64,000 nt of DNA from Mycolicibacterium porcinum (lineage in GTDB: Bacteria; Actinomycetota; Actinomycetes; Mycobacteriales; Mycobacteriaceae): positions 1 to 64,000 of the forward strand of contig MVIG01000007.1 in the NCBI GenBank assembly GCA_002086835.1. The letters are read 5' to 3'. The stretch's first letter is position 1; the number at the start of each line of letters is the position of its first letter. This document shows, piece after piece, positions 29,751 to 40,722 of this stretch. A model generated the notes under the pieces. The model was given only the letters and a program-made list of their open reading frames with translations. It did not search any database and had not been told where the DNA came from. The position numbers and the translations under genes are program-made.

Positions 29751-30872
29751 ATGAAATCGCGCCGGCGGATGACGGGGGTGGCCGCCGTTCTGTGCGCCGC
29801 GATGTTGGTCGGTTCGGGCTGCGCCCGGTTCGACGCGGCCCAGTCCGAGCCTTTCACCACCCAACCGAAGATGGAGCCGGGGCCAACCACGACGCCGCCG
29901 CCTCCGCCGCCACTGCCTGCCAAGCCGTTCCCCAAGGAATGCAAGGCGACGGGTGTGATGCAGGGCTGCCTGGACAGCACCAGCGGTTTGATCATGCTTC
30001 CCGACAGCCAGTCCGCCCTGGTCGGCGAGCGGCTCACCGGTGCGGTCAAGCAGGTGTCGGTGAAAGCCGAGCCGAAGGTCAAGGTGATGATTCCGGTCGA
30101 TCCGTCCGGCGACGGCGGCCTGATGGACATCGTGTTGTCGCCGACGTACAGCCAGGACCGGCTGATGTACGCCTACGTCAGCACCCCGACCGACAACCGG
30201 GTGATTCGCATCGCCGACGGCGACGTGCCGAAGCCCATCCTCACCGGCATCCCCAAGGGCGCCAGCGGCAACATGGGGTCACTCACCTTCACCAGCAAGA
30301 CCACCCTGCTGGTGCAGACCGGCGATGCGGGCGATCCCGCACTGGCCAATGATCCCGGATCACTGGCAGGCAAGGTGCTGCGCATCGAGCAGCCCACCAC
30401 GGTCAACCAGGCCCCGATCACCACGGCGCTGAGCGGCCTCGGCGCCGCCGGAGCCATGTGCGTCGATGCGGCGGACGGTTCGCTCTACGTCACCGACCGC
30501 ACGCCGAGCGCCGACCGGTTGCAGCGGATCACCAAGGATTCCAAGGTGTCCACGGTCTGGACCTGGCCGGACCGGCCCGGTGTCGCCGGCTGCGCTGCCC
30601 TGGAGGGCACGGTGCTGGTCAACCTGGTCGACCCCAAGAAGACCGTCGCGGTGCGGCTCGCACCGGACACCGGCGCCGTCACCGGCGATCCGGAGGTGGT
30701 CCGGGAGAACGTGCGCGGACACGCGTGGGCGCTGCAGCTCTCCCCCGACGGCAACGTGTGGGGGGCGACCGTGAACCGGACCGCCGGAGATGCGGAGAGC
30801 TTCGACGACGTCGTCTTCCCGCTCTTCCCGCAGGGCGGCGGCTTCCCGCGCAGCAACGCTGACAACACCTGA
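29751..30872 (+). CDS. lppZ: Lipoprotein with glucose/sorbosone dehydrogenase-like beta-propeller (LppZ-like)
   Basis: A 373-residue exported protein. The signal peptide ends at a lipobox-like GSGC with the lipidated Cys at position 24. After a Pro/Thr-rich linker (about residues 40-60) comes a beta-propeller of the PQQ-type glucose/sorbosone dehydrogenase family. It corresponds to Rv3006. PQQ-dependent activity is not demonstrated for mycobacterial members, so sugar oxidation is only a fold-based guess. It is followed by a nested palindrome. Confidence 0.87.
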   Translation: MKSRRRMTGVAAVLCAAMLVGSGCARFDAAQSEPFTTQPKMEPGPTTTPPPPPPLPAKPFPKECKATGVMQGCLDSTSGLIMLPDSQSALVGERLTGAVKQVSVKAEPKVKVMIPVDPSGDGGLMDIVLSPTYSQDRLMYAYVSTPTDNRVIRIADGDVPKPILTGIPKGASGNMGSLTFTSKTTLLVQTGDAGDPALANDPGSLAGKVLRIEQPTTVNQAPITTALSGLGAAGAMCVDAADGSLYVTDRTPSADRLQRITKDSKVSTVWTWPDRPGVAGCAALEGTVLVNLVDPKKTVAVRLAPDTGAVTGDPEVVRENVRGHAWALQLSPDGNVWGATVNRTAGDAESFDDVVFPLFPQGGGFPRSNADNT

Positions 30873-30879
30873 GCCACAA

Positions 30880-30944
30880 CATATTTCGAGGCGGGTCAGG
30901 TCTCTCACCCTGACCGTGGACGTCTGCACCGACGGCGAAATATG
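30880..30944. terminator. Nested palindrome downstream of lppZ
   Basis: Outer arms CATATTTCG and CGAAATATG (9 perfect pairs) enclose a GGTCAGG/CCTGACC hairpin. It lies right after the lppZ stop and before the TetR promoter. It may be the lppZ terminator or a TetR-associated operator region. Confidence 0.5.
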
Positions 30945-31003
30945 AATACAAGGGTCATAACATGCCCTTAGAAATGGTTCGTCTATCACGTACCATTGTC
31001 CGG

Positions 31004-31627
31004 GTGCCTGACCGCCCCCGCCGCAGATACGCGCCGCGGCTACCGCGCGAGGAAAGGCGCGAGCAACTGCTGGACGCGGCGATGACCGTGCTCCACGACT
31101 GCCCCCTGCACGAGCTGAGGATGGAGGCGGTCGCCGAGGCAGGCGGAGTGGGCAAACCCGTTCTGTATACCGCGTTCCGGACTCGCGCCGAGCTGGTGAC
31201 CGCCTTGCTCATCCGCGAGCATCAGCGGGGTCTGAGCCAGGTACTGACCGCACTGCCCACGAATCTGTCGGTGACGAGCCCGACGGACGCCTACACCGCG
31301 ACCGTCACCGGATTCCTGCGTTGCGTGCTGGAGAACCCGACCCGCTGGCGGCTGATCCTCACCGTGCCCGACAGTGCCCCGCGCGACTACCGCGCGGCCG
31401 TCCGCAACGCCAGAAGCCAGATCCTCACGCAGGTCGAGCAAATGGCGAAAGCCGGCATGGCGGCGGACCCCAGGCTTGCCGCACTGGACCCGGAACTGCT
31501 CGGCCACACATTGTTGTCGTTCGCCGAGATGCTCGGCAGGCTGGCCGTGCACGACCCGGACAACTACCCGCGTGAGCGGCTCGAGCGATACGCCGCGGCG
31601 GCGATGACGATGCTCGCCGGCCGGTGA
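31004..31627 (+). CDS. TetR family regulator
   Basis: A 207-residue repressor-type regulator. The helix-turn-helix is at about residues 14-60 (REQLLDAAMTV to VLYTAFRTRAEL), followed by an all-helical ligand domain. I prefer the GTG at 31004 because TACCAT at 30991-30996 makes a good -10 seven bases upstream, giving a leaderless message; an ATG 42 bases earlier would lie inside the promoter. Target genes and ligand are unknown. It converges with gatB with 12 bases between. It may correspond to Rv3007c/Rv3008 space, where M. tuberculosis differs. Confidence 0.85.
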   Translation: MPDRPRRRYAPRLPREERREQLLDAAMTVLHDCPLHELRMEAVAEAGGVGKPVLYTAFRTRAELVTALLIREHQRGLSQVLTALPTNLSVTSPTDAYTATVTGFLRCVLENPTRWRLILTVPDSAPRDYRAAVRNARSQILTQVEQMAKAGMAADPRLAALDPELLGHTLLSFAEMLGRLAVHDPDNYPRERLERYAAAAMTMLAGR

Positions 31628-31639
31628 GCTGACCGGCGG

Positions 31640-33151
31640 TTATCCGGCCTGGCCGCACGCGGCCAGCACCAGTTCGCGCACCCGCGCGGCGTCGGCCGAG
31701 CCCTTGGTGGCCTTCATGACGGCGCCGACGATGGCGCCTGCCGCAGCCACTTTGCCGCCGCGGATCTTCTCCACGACGTCGGGGTTGGCGGCCAGTGCCT
31801 CGTCCACCGCGGCCTGGATCACCGAGTCGTCGCGCACAAGCGCCAAGCCGCGGTCGGTCATCACCTGCTCGGGCTCGCCTTCGCCGGCCAACACGCCCTC
31901 GATCACCTGCCGGGCCAGTTTGTTGGACAGCTTGCCCTCATCGACGAGCTTCACCACGGCGGCCACCTGGGCCGGGGTGATGGGCAGCGCCTCGAGTTCG
32001 ATCTCGGACTCGTTCGCCTTCTGCACCAGGAAGTTGCCCCACCAGGCGCGCGCGGCCTCGCTGGACGCGCCGTGGGTGACGGTGGCGGCCACCAATTCGA
32101 CGGCACCGGCGTTGACCAGGTCGCGCATCACCTCGTCGGAGATGCCCCATTCCTCCTGAATGCGCTTGCGCGACAACCACGGCAGCTCGGGAATGGTCTG
32201 ACGCAGCCGCTCGACCAACTCATCGCTGGGCGCGATCGGCTCGAGGTCCGGCTCGGGGAAGTAGCGGTAGTCCTGCGCGGTTTCCTTGCTGCGTCCCGGC
32301 GAGGTGTAACCGTCCTCGTGGAAATGACGGGTCTCCTGGGTCACCGTGCCGCCGGAGTTGAGAACCGCGGCCTGACGGCGCATTTCGTACCTGACCGCCA
32401 CCTCGACACTCTTGAGCGAGTTCACGTTCTTGGTCTCGGTGCGGGTGCCGAATTCGGCCGCACCGACCGGCTTGAGGGACAGGTTCGAGTCACACCGCAT
32501 CGACCCCTGGTCCATCCGCACGTCCGATACACCCAAGCCGCGCAGCAGATCTCGCAGTGCCGTGACGTAGGCGCGGGCGATCTCCGGTGCCCGCGCGCCG
32601 GTTCCCTCGATGGGCCTGGTGACGATCTCGATCAGCGGAACGCCGGCCCGGTTGAAGTCGGCCAGCGAGGTGGTCGCTCCCGCGATGCGGCCGGTGTCGC
32701 TGCCCAGGTGCGTCAGCTTTCCGGTGTCCTCCTCCATGTGCGCACGCTCGATCTCGACACGGAAGGTGGTGCCGTCATCGAGCGGCACGTCGAGGTACCC
32801 GTTGATCGCGATGGGCTCGTCGTACTGCGAGATCTGGTAGTTCTTCGGCTGGTCCGGGTAGAAGTAGTTCTTCCGGGCGAACCGGCCCCACGGTGCGATG
32901 TCGCAGTTGAGCGCGAGGCCGATGCGGATCGCCGCCTCGACGGCCGCCTCGTTGAGCACCGGAAGAGAACCGGGCAGGCCGAGGCAGACCGGGCAGACGA
33001 GCGTGTTGGGCTCGGCACCGAACCGGTTGGCGCAGCCGCAGAACATCTTGGTGGCCGTGGACAGCTCGACGTGCACCTCCATGCCCATCACGGGCTCGTA
33101 GGCGGCGATCACGTCGTCGTAGTCGACGAGTTCAGCGGTAGCGACAGACAT
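31640..33151 (-). CDS. gatB: Asp-tRNA(Asn)/Glu-tRNA(Gln) amidotransferase subunit B
   Basis: tRNA-binding and kinase subunit of GatCAB, which activates the side chain of misacylated Glu-tRNA-Gln (and Asp-tRNA-Asn) for amidation. The 503-residue protein begins with the GatB core [13 protein letters not shown] (about residues 14-26). It has the zinc-binding cysteines in [25 protein letters not shown] and a C-terminal YqeY-like domain. It corresponds to Rv3009c. It is separated from gatC-gatA by about 2.4 kb. A MarR-family gene lies 26 bases upstream on the same strand. Confidence 0.97.
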   Translation of the reverse strand: MSVATAELVDYDDVIAAYEPVMGMEVHVELSTATKMFCGCANRFGAEPNTLVCPVCLGLPGSLPVLNEAAVEAAIRIGLALNCDIAPWGRFARKNYFYPDQPKNYQISQYDEPIAINGYLDVPLDDGTTFRVEIERAHMEEDTGKLTHLGSDTGRIAGATTSLADFNRAGVPLIEIVTRPIEGTGARAPEIARAYVTALRDLLRGLGVSDVRMDQGSMRCDSNLSLKPVGAAEFGTRTETKNVNSLKSVEVAVRYEMRRQAAVLNSGGTVTQETRHFHEDGYTSPGRSKETAQDYRYFPEPDLEPIAPSDELVERLRQTIPELPWLSRKRIQEEWGISDEVMRDLVNAGAVELVAATVTHGASSEAARAWWGNFLVQKANESEIELEALPITPAQVAAVVKLVDEGKLSNKLARQVIEGVLAGEGEPEQVMTDRGLALVRDDSVIQAAVDEALAANPDVVEKIRGGKVAAAGAIVGAVMKATKGSADAARVRELVLAACGQAG

Positions 33152-33177
33152 GGTGTCGATCCTAATGGGGCCGCGTT

Positions 33178-33651
33178 TCAGGTCAGTCCGGGGTGGACGC
33201 CGGGGATCAGACCCGCGGCGGCCGACAACCGCCGCAATGTGTGCCGCAGGACGGCACGCTCGTCGTCGGACAGCGACGCGGTGACCTCGTCCTCGAGCGC
33301 ACGGCCGGTCTCATCCAGCGCCGGGATCAGCTCCCGCGCCCGCTCGGTCAACGACACGGCGAACGCCCGGCGGTCCTCGGGATGTGGCCGGCGTTCGACC
33401 AGCCCCTCAGCCTCAAGGGCGTCGATCAGCGTGACCATGACGTTGCGGTGCAGGCCCAGCCGCTCGTACAGCTCACGCTGGGACTGCCCGTCGGCCGCGG
33501 CGAGCGCCAGCAGGACCGCGGTGGCCCGAGGATGCAGGCCCAGCGGTTCCAACCTGGCCTTGAAGCCCTCGGCCACATACGCGCCGAGCTGGGACAGCAG
33601 AAACGGTATGCGCTGGTCGAGCGCGGACACCCCGATCGGTTTCTCAGCCAC
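33178..33651 (-). CDS. MarR family regulator
   Basis: A 157-residue winged-helix regulator, with helix-turn-helix around residues 55-85 ([22 protein letters not shown]) and wing at [23 protein letters not shown]. It is divergent from an NAD(P)H-binding protein gene, and the 73-base spacer contains direct and inverted repeats that look like its operator. It probably represses both itself and the oxidoreductase in response to a small electrophile or aromatic ligand. It also lies 26 bases before gatB, so readthrough could link them. Confidence 0.9.
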   Translation of the reverse strand: MAEKPIGVSALDQRIPFLLSQLGAYVAEGFKARLEPLGLHPRATAVLLALAAADGQSQRELYERLGLHRNVMVTLIDALEAEGLVERRPHPEDRRAFAVSLTERARELIPALDETGRALEDEVTASLSDDERAVLRHTLRRLSAAAGLIPGVHPGLT

Positions 33652-33673
33652 ACGCGGACACTAGCACTGTGAG

Positions 33674-33709
33674 TGATTGTCATATAGCGTGATTGTCACT
33701 ATTAGTGAC
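33674..33709. promoter_or_regulatory. MarR operator candidate
   Basis: A perfect 15-base palindrome GTCACTATTAGTGAC (33695-33709) overlaps the second of two direct repeats TGATTGTCA (33674-33682 and 33690-33698, 16 bases apart). The repeats lie in the divergent promoter of the MarR gene and the NAD(P)H-binding protein gene. Confidence 0.7.
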
Positions 33710-33724
33710 TATTTGGGAGGCTTC

Positions 33725-34417
33725 ATGCGAATCGTCATATTCGGCGCCAACGGCGCAACGGGCCGTCTGCTCACCCGCCGAGCCCTCGATGCGGGCCACA
33801 CCGCCGTGGCGGTGACCCGCCACCCCGAGCAGTTCCCGATCACCGGCGACGCACTCACGGTGGCCGCGGCCGACGTGCGCGACGCCGCCGCCGTCACCGA
33901 GGTGGTCGACGGCGCCGACGCGGTACTGTCCACCCTGGGCGTCACGTTCACCATGGATCCGGTCGACACGTACTCGGTCGGGGTGGGCAACATCGTCGCC
34001 GCGATGAGCGCGACCGGAGTCGACCGGCTGGCGGTCGTGAGCTCCACCGCGATCGCCGACTACCCCGGCCGGACCGACACCCCGTTCGCGCTGCGCGTGG
34101 TCCAACCGGTGATCAGCCGCATCTTCGGCCGGACCCTCTATGCCGACATGCGCCGGATGGAGGACATCGTCACCGGCAGCGGATTGAACTGGACGATCGT
34201 GCGGCCATCCGGCCTGTTCGACCTGCCAGAAGTCACGGAATACGTTGCCGGCCAGCGCGATCCGGTGGGAGCGTTCACCTCCCGCACCGACCTCGCCGAC
34301 TATCTGCTGAGGCTGGCCGCAGCGCCCGAAACCGGTGCCACCGTGACGATTTCGACGACGGTGGACACCCCGTCCATGTGGCAGCTACTCCGCCGCGAAG
34401 CGCTCAAGAGCGCGTGA
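33725..34417 (+). CDS. NAD(P)H-binding oxidoreductase (atypical SDR)
   Basis: A 230-residue Rossmann-fold protein of the NAD(P)-binding (SDR_a5/NmrA-like) class. The motif MRIVIFGANGATGRLL at the N-terminus binds the cofactor. The ATG at 33725 is preferred because a GGGAGG ribosome-binding site lies 4-5 bases upstream; a longer frame would run through the operator. It lacks an obvious YxxxK pair, so it may be a reductase of flavin or quinone type or a redox sensor. It is divergent from and probably controlled by the MarR gene. Confidence 0.85.
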   Translation: MRIVIFGANGATGRLLTRRALDAGHTAVAVTRHPEQFPITGDALTVAAADVRDAAAVTEVVDGADAVLSTLGVTFTMDPVDTYSVGVGNIVAAMSATGVDRLAVVSSTAIADYPGRTDTPFALRVVQPVISRIFGRTLYADMRRMEDIVTGSGLNWTIVRPSGLFDLPEVTEYVAGQRDPVGAFTSRTDLADYLLRLAAAPETGATVTISTTVDTPSMWQLLRREALKSA

Positions 34418-34421
34418 TTTT

Positions 34422-34489
34422 CCTGCCGAGCAGACGCAAATGTCCCCGAAACCCGTGGAAAAAAGGTACCTATGTGTCTGCTCGGCAGG
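34422..34489. terminator. Long palindrome between convergent genes
   Basis: A 14-base perfect stem (CCTGCCGAGCAGAC with GTCTGCTCGGCAGG) extends to about 18 pairs with G-U pairs and carries a loop with GAAAAAAGG. It lies between the NAD(P)H-binding gene and pfkA, whose 3' ends face each other. Confidence 0.7.
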
Positions 34490-34498
34490 GGACGTGAC

Positions 34499-35530
34499 CT
34501 AGCCGAAGAACTCGGCGGCGTCGTCATAACGGGACTGCGGTACCAGTTTGAGGTGGCGGGTCGCATCGGCCAGCGGCACCCGGCCGATGTCCTGCCCTTG
34601 CAACGACACCATCATCCCGAACTCGCCGGCGTGCGCGGCGTCGGCCGCGTTCACCCCGAACCGGGTGGCCAGCACCCGGTCGTACGCCGTCGGGGTGCCG
34701 CCGCGCTGGACGTGACCCAGCACCGTGACCCGGACGTCCTTCTTGATCCGCTTCTCCACCTCGAGCGCCAATTGCTGTGCCACCCCGGTGAATTTCTCGT
34801 GCCCGAACTCGTCCATGCCACCCTGGCGCAGTTGCATCGTGCCCTCGGCCGGCTTCGCCCCTTCCGCCACCACGCAGATGAAGTGTGACGAACCGTGCTG
34901 GAACCGCTTCTTGACCAGCCGGCACACCTCTTCGACGTCGAAGGGCTGCTCGGGGATCAGCGTCATGTGCGCCCCCGAGGCGATCCCGGCGTTGAGCGCG
35001 ATCCAGCCGGCATGCCGGCCCATCACCTCGACCAGCATGACGCGCTGGTGCGATTCGGCGGTGCTGTGCAATCGGTCGATGGCCTCGGTCGCCACCTGCA
35101 GCGCCGTGTCATGGCCGAAAGTCACGTCGGTGCAGTCGATGTCGTTGTCGATGGTCTTGGGAACGCCGACCACCGGGACATTCTCCTCGGACAGCCAGTG
35201 CGCGGCGGTCAGAGTGCCTTCACCGCCGATCGGGATCAGCACGTCGATCCCGTTGTCTTCCAGAGTCTGCTTGATCTGATCCAGACCGGCCCGCAGCTTG
35301 TCCGGATTGACCCGGGCAGTCCCCAGAATGGTGCCGCCCTTGGCCAACAGCCGGTCGTTGCGATCGTCGTTGGCCAATTGGATCCGGCGATCCTCCAACA
35401 AACCGCGCCAGCCGTCGAGGAATCCGACTACCGACGACCCATAGCGCTGGTCGCAGGTACGAACCACCGCCCGGATCACCGCGTTCAGGCCAGGACAGTC
35501 ACCGCCGCCGGTGAGAACTCCGATGCGCAT
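34499..35530 (-). CDS. pfkA: 6-phosphofructokinase
   Basis: Phosphorylates fructose 6-phosphate in glycolysis. The 343-residue protein begins [21 protein letters not shown]. The phosphoryl-donor site reads GGEGT, which places Gly where E. coli has Gly104 and favours ATP over pyrophosphate. The catalytic loop is [12 protein letters not shown] with a Lys where E. coli has Gly124. It corresponds to Rv3010c. The ATG at 35530 is chosen as the family start; an ATG three codons earlier is possible. It follows gatA by 54 bases and may be cotranscribed with gatC-gatA. Confidence 0.95.
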   Translation of the reverse strand: MRIGVLTGGGDCPGLNAVIRAVVRTCDQRYGSSVVGFLDGWRGLLEDRRIQLANDDRNDRLLAKGGTILGTARVNPDKLRAGLDQIKQTLEDNGIDVLIPIGGEGTLTAAHWLSEENVPVVGVPKTIDNDIDCTDVTFGHDTALQVATEAIDRLHSTAESHQRVMLVEVMGRHAGWIALNAGIASGAHMTLIPEQPFDVEEVCRLVKKRFQHGSSHFICVVAEGAKPAEGTMQLRQGGMDEFGHEKFTGVAQQLALEVEKRIKKDVRVTVLGHVQRGGTPTAYDRVLATRFGVNAADAAHAGEFGMMVSLQGQDIGRVPLADATRHLKLVPQSRYDDAAEFFG

Positions 35531-35584
35531 GTGCCCCATCTTGCCCCGCTCGACACAACCGTGCCGGGCATAGGGGGACGGTGT

Positions 35585-37075
35585 CTACAACGCGCTGGGC
35601 AACGGGCCGCGGGCGGCCTCGTAGGCCGCGCCGACGCGGTACAACCGGTCATCGGCCAGGGCCGGCGCCATGATCTGCAGACCGACCGGCAGGCCGTCGT
35701 CGGGCGACAGACCCGACGGCACCGACATGCCGCAGTGCCCGGCCAGGTTCAGCGGCAGCGTGCACAGGTCGAAGAGGTACATGGCCAGCGGGTCGTCGAC
35801 CTTCTCCCCCAACCGGAACGCCGTCGTCGGAGTCGCCGGGGACACCAGCACATCCACGCTCTGGTACGCCTGCTCCAGGTCGCGGGCGATCAGCGTCCGC
35901 ACCTTCTGTGCCTGGTTGTAGTAGGCGTCGTAATAACCCGCCGACAACGCGTAGGTGCCGATCATGATCCGCCGCTTGACCTCCGGCCCGAATCCGGCCG
36001 CCCGGGTCAGTGCCATGACCTCCTCGGCGCTGTGGGTGCCGTCGTCGCCGACCCGCAGCCCGAACCGCATCGCGTCGAAGCGCGCCAGGTTGCTGGACAC
36101 CTCCGACGGCAAGATCAGGTAGTAGGCGTCCATCGCATGGTCGAAGTGAGGACAGTCGACCTCGGTGACCTCAGCGCCGAGTGCGGTCAGCTGAGCGACT
36201 GCGGCGTTGAACGACTCCAGCACGCCCGGCTGGTATCCCTCACCGCGCAGCTGCTTGACCACACCGACGCGCACGCCCTTGAGATCCCCCGCCGCGCCGG
36301 CCCGGGCGGCACCGACCACATCGGGCACCGCGGCGTCGACGGAGGTCGAGTCACGCGGGTCGTGGCCGGCGATCACCTGGTGCAGCAGCGCGGTGTCGAG
36401 CACCGTACGGGCGCAGGGGCCGCCCTGGTCCAGGGAGGACGCGCAGGCGATCAGGCCGTACCGCGAGACCGTGCCGTAGGTCGGCTTGACGCCGACGGTC
36501 GCGGTGAGCGCGGCGGGCTGACGGATCGACCCGCCCGTGTCGGTGCCGATGGCCAGCGGGGCCTGGTAGGCGGCCAGGGCGGCAGCGCTGCCGCCTCCCG
36601 ATCCGCCCGGTACCCGCTCGGTGTTCCACGGGTTGCGGGTCGGGCCGTAGGCGGAGTTCTCGGTCGACGAACCCATGGCGAATTCGTCCATGTTCGTCTT
36701 GCCCAGGATCGGGATGCCGGCGGCGCGCAGCCGCGAGGTCACCGTCGCGTCGTAGGGTGCGCGCCACCCCTCCAGGATCTTGGACCCCGCGGTGGTCGGC
36801 ATGTCGGTGGCAGTGAAGACGTCCTTGAGCGCCAGCGGCACCCCGGCCAGCGGTGAGGGCAGCGTCTCGCCTGCGGCCACGGCGGCATCGATCCGGGCCG
36901 CGGCGGCCAGCGCGGAATCCGCGGCCACGTGCAGGAAAGCGTTGAAGCGGTCGTCGGTCTCGGCGATCTGGTCCAGGTGGGCCTGGGTCACCTCGGTCGA
37001 GGAGACCTCCTTGGCCGCGATCTGGGCACCCAGGGTCGCCGCGTCGCGACGGGTCAGCTCACTCATGCTCGTCAT
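35585..37075 (-). CDS. gatA: Glu-tRNA(Gln) amidotransferase subunit A
   Basis: Amidase-signature glutaminase subunit of GatCAB that supplies ammonia for amidation. The 496-residue protein has the Ser-cisSer-Lys triad region: Lys in PLALKDVF (about residue 80), then the [12 protein letters not shown] loop and [13 protein letters not shown] with the nucleophilic Ser. It overlaps gatC by four bases (ATGA); an alternative ATG three codons later is possible. It corresponds to Rv3011c. Confidence 0.97.
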   Translation of the reverse strand: MTSMSELTRRDAATLGAQIAAKEVSSTEVTQAHLDQIAETDDRFNAFLHVAADSALAAAARIDAAVAAGETLPSPLAGVPLALKDVFTATDMPTTAGSKILEGWRAPYDATVTSRLRAAGIPILGKTNMDEFAMGSSTENSAYGPTRNPWNTERVPGGSGGGSAAALAAYQAPLAIGTDTGGSIRQPAALTATVGVKPTYGTVSRYGLIACASSLDQGGPCARTVLDTALLHQVIAGHDPRDSTSVDAAVPDVVGAARAGAAGDLKGVRVGVVKQLRGEGYQPGVLESFNAAVAQLTALGAEVTEVDCPHFDHAMDAYYLILPSEVSSNLARFDAMRFGLRVGDDGTHSAEEVMALTRAAGFGPEVKRRIMIGTYALSAGYYDAYYNQAQKVRTLIARDLEQAYQSVDVLVSPATPTTAFRLGEKVDDPLAMYLFDLCTLPLNLAGHCGMSVPSGLSPDDGLPVGLQIMAPALADDRLYRVGAAYEAARGPLPSAL

Positions 37076-37371
37076 TCACCTTCTCCGAGAATCCGCGGCA
37101 CGGCGAAGCGCCCGTCTTCGGCGCGCGGCGCGGCGGCCAGCGCTTCCTCCTGCGTCAAGCACGGCTCGACGACGTCAGGCCGGCTGACGTTGACGTCCTT
37201 GAGCGGGTTGTCCGTCGGCTCTACACCCGTGACGTCGACGGACTGGATCTGACTGACGTGGCCGAGGATGGCATCCAGCTGGCCGGCGTAACTGTCCAGT
37301 TCGTCATCGGTCAGCGCCAGACGCGCCAGACGCGCCAGATGGGCAACCTCGTCTCGGGAGATCTTCGACAC
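37072..37371 (-). CDS. gatC: Glu-tRNA(Gln) amidotransferase subunit C
   Basis: Small 99-residue subunit that wraps around GatA and GatB and stabilises the complex. It begins [25 protein letters not shown], the GatC signature, and ends in the usual [15 protein letters not shown] region. It overlaps gatA, so expression of the two is coupled. It corresponds to Rv3012c. Confidence 0.96.
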   Translation of the reverse strand: MSKISRDEVAHLARLARLALTDDELDSYAGQLDAILGHVSQIQSVDVTGVEPTDNPLKDVNVSRPDVVEPCLTQEEALAAAPRAEDGRFAVPRILGEGE

Positions 37372-37468
37372 GACAAAGCAGCCTAGTCAAAGCACCAAAT
37401 CGGGCTCGCCTCGGCGGTCCTGAAGGCCGTGCACCGGCATGCCGCGGTGCGCCCGCTGTGCGAAGGTG

Positions 37469-38134
37469 ATGCGCGTGCCTTCGTATCTGCTACGGGTCCA
37501 GCTAGAGGACCGACCAGGCAGCCTCGGCTCCCTCGCCGTGGCCCTCGGGTCGGTCGGCGCCGACATCCTGTCGCTCGACGTGGTCGAGCGCGGAACCGGC
37601 TACGCGATCGACGATCTGGTCGTCGAGCTGCCACAGGGCTCCATGCCGGACACGTTGATCACCGCCGCCGAGAACCTCTCGGGCGTTTACGTCGACAGCA
37701 TCCGCCCGCATACCGGGCTGCTCGAGGCACACCGCGAGCTTGAGCTCATCGACCACGTGGCCGCCGCGCACTCCAAGGCCGATCGGCTGCGCGTGCTCGC
37801 CGAGGAAGCGCCGCGGGTTCTGCGCGTGAGCTGGTGTGTCGTGGTCCGGTCCACCGCAACCGGGGTGGAACGCATCGCCGCGAGCCACGGCGCGCCCGAA
37901 ACCCAGGCTCAGTCGGCGCCGTGGCTGCCGCTGCAGCAGGCTGCCGCGCTCGACGGCAACGCTGATTGGGTGCCGCAGGTTTGGCGCGACATGGACACCA
38001 CGCTGGCCGCCGCGCCCTTGGGCAGTCACGAGACCGCGGTGGTACTGGGCCGCCCCGGCGGTCCGGGCTTCCGTCCCTCGGAGGTGGCCCGGCTGGGTTA
38101 CCTGGCCGGGATCGTCGCCACGATCCTGCGCTGA
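37469..38134 (+). CDS. ACT domain protein
   Basis: A 221-residue cytoplasmic protein with an N-terminal ACT domain (SYLLRVQLEDRPGSLGSLAVALGSVGADI, about residues 4-33) and a C-terminal region of unknown fold. It corresponds to Rv3013. ACT domains bind amino acids, so it is probably an amino-acid sensor, though the partner enzyme is not visible. I prefer the ATG at 37469 over one ten codons upstream; GAAGG precedes it. It is divergent from gatC and convergent with ligA (11 bases apart). Confidence 0.85.
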   Translation: MRVPSYLLRVQLEDRPGSLGSLAVALGSVGADILSLDVVERGTGYAIDDLVVELPQGSMPDTLITAAENLSGVYVDSIRPHTGLLEAHRELELIDHVAAAHSKADRLRVLAEEAPRVLRVSWCVVVRSTATGVERIAASHGAPETQAQSAPWLPLQQAAALDGNADWVPQVWRDMDTTLAAAPLGSHETAVVLGRPGGPGFRPSEVARLGYLAGIVATILR

Positions 38135-38145
38135 GACGCCGGGGG

Positions 38146-40236
<2,091 letters not shown>

Positions 40237-40308
40237 TTAGTCCAGGGCTGTGACACCGGAGTCAGCCGCTGGTCGAGGCGGTACCGGGCGTCCCACTAAT
40301 CTAAGGGG

Positions 40309-40710
40309 ATGCCGCACCCGATCATGTTCAGCGATGACGACGTGGGCCTGGCCGAACTCCGCACGGTTGCCCTTGGATTTCCCGAGGCCTTCGAGAAGAT
40401 CTCGTGGGGCAGGCCGGTGTTCTGCGCGCCGAAGATGTTCGCCATGTACGGGGGCAACGTCAAACCCGAGGGCCGCGGCGAGATGGTGCCGTATCCGCAT
40501 TCGCTGCTGATCAAGGTCGACGAGAGCGACCGCCGGGCACTCGAACAGGACAGCCGTTTCTTCTTCCCGGCCTACATGGGCCCCTTCGGCTGGCTCGGTC
40601 TGGACTTCACTGCGGCGAAGGTGGATTGGGTCGAGGTTCGCGAGCTTGTCGACGCCTCGTTCCGCCTGGTCGCCTCACGCCGGCTCATCAAACAACTCGA
40701 CGAGAACTGA
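40309..40710 (+). CDS. MmcQ/YjbR family protein
   Basis: A 133-residue DNA-binding-like protein of the YjbR family (FPEAFEKISWGRPVFCAPKMFAMYGG in the first half). The fold resembles a double-wing DNA-binding domain, but in many genomes these small proteins have no known role. It precedes an acyl-CoA-ligase-like gene by 12 bases and may be cotranscribed with it. Confidence 0.85.
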   Translation: MPHPIMFSDDDVGLAELRTVALGFPEAFEKISWGRPVFCAPKMFAMYGGNVKPEGRGEMVPYPHSLLIKVDESDRRALEQDSRFFFPAYMGPFGWLGLDFTAAKVDWVEVRELVDASFRLVASRRLIKQLDEN

Positions 40711-40722
40711 TCGGAAGCAGCC

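Noticed and set aside
34895-36856. 653-codon plus-strand frame across pfkA and gatA
   Set aside because: Antisense to pfkA and gatA, rich in Arg, His and Gln as expected for a shadow frame, with no motif.
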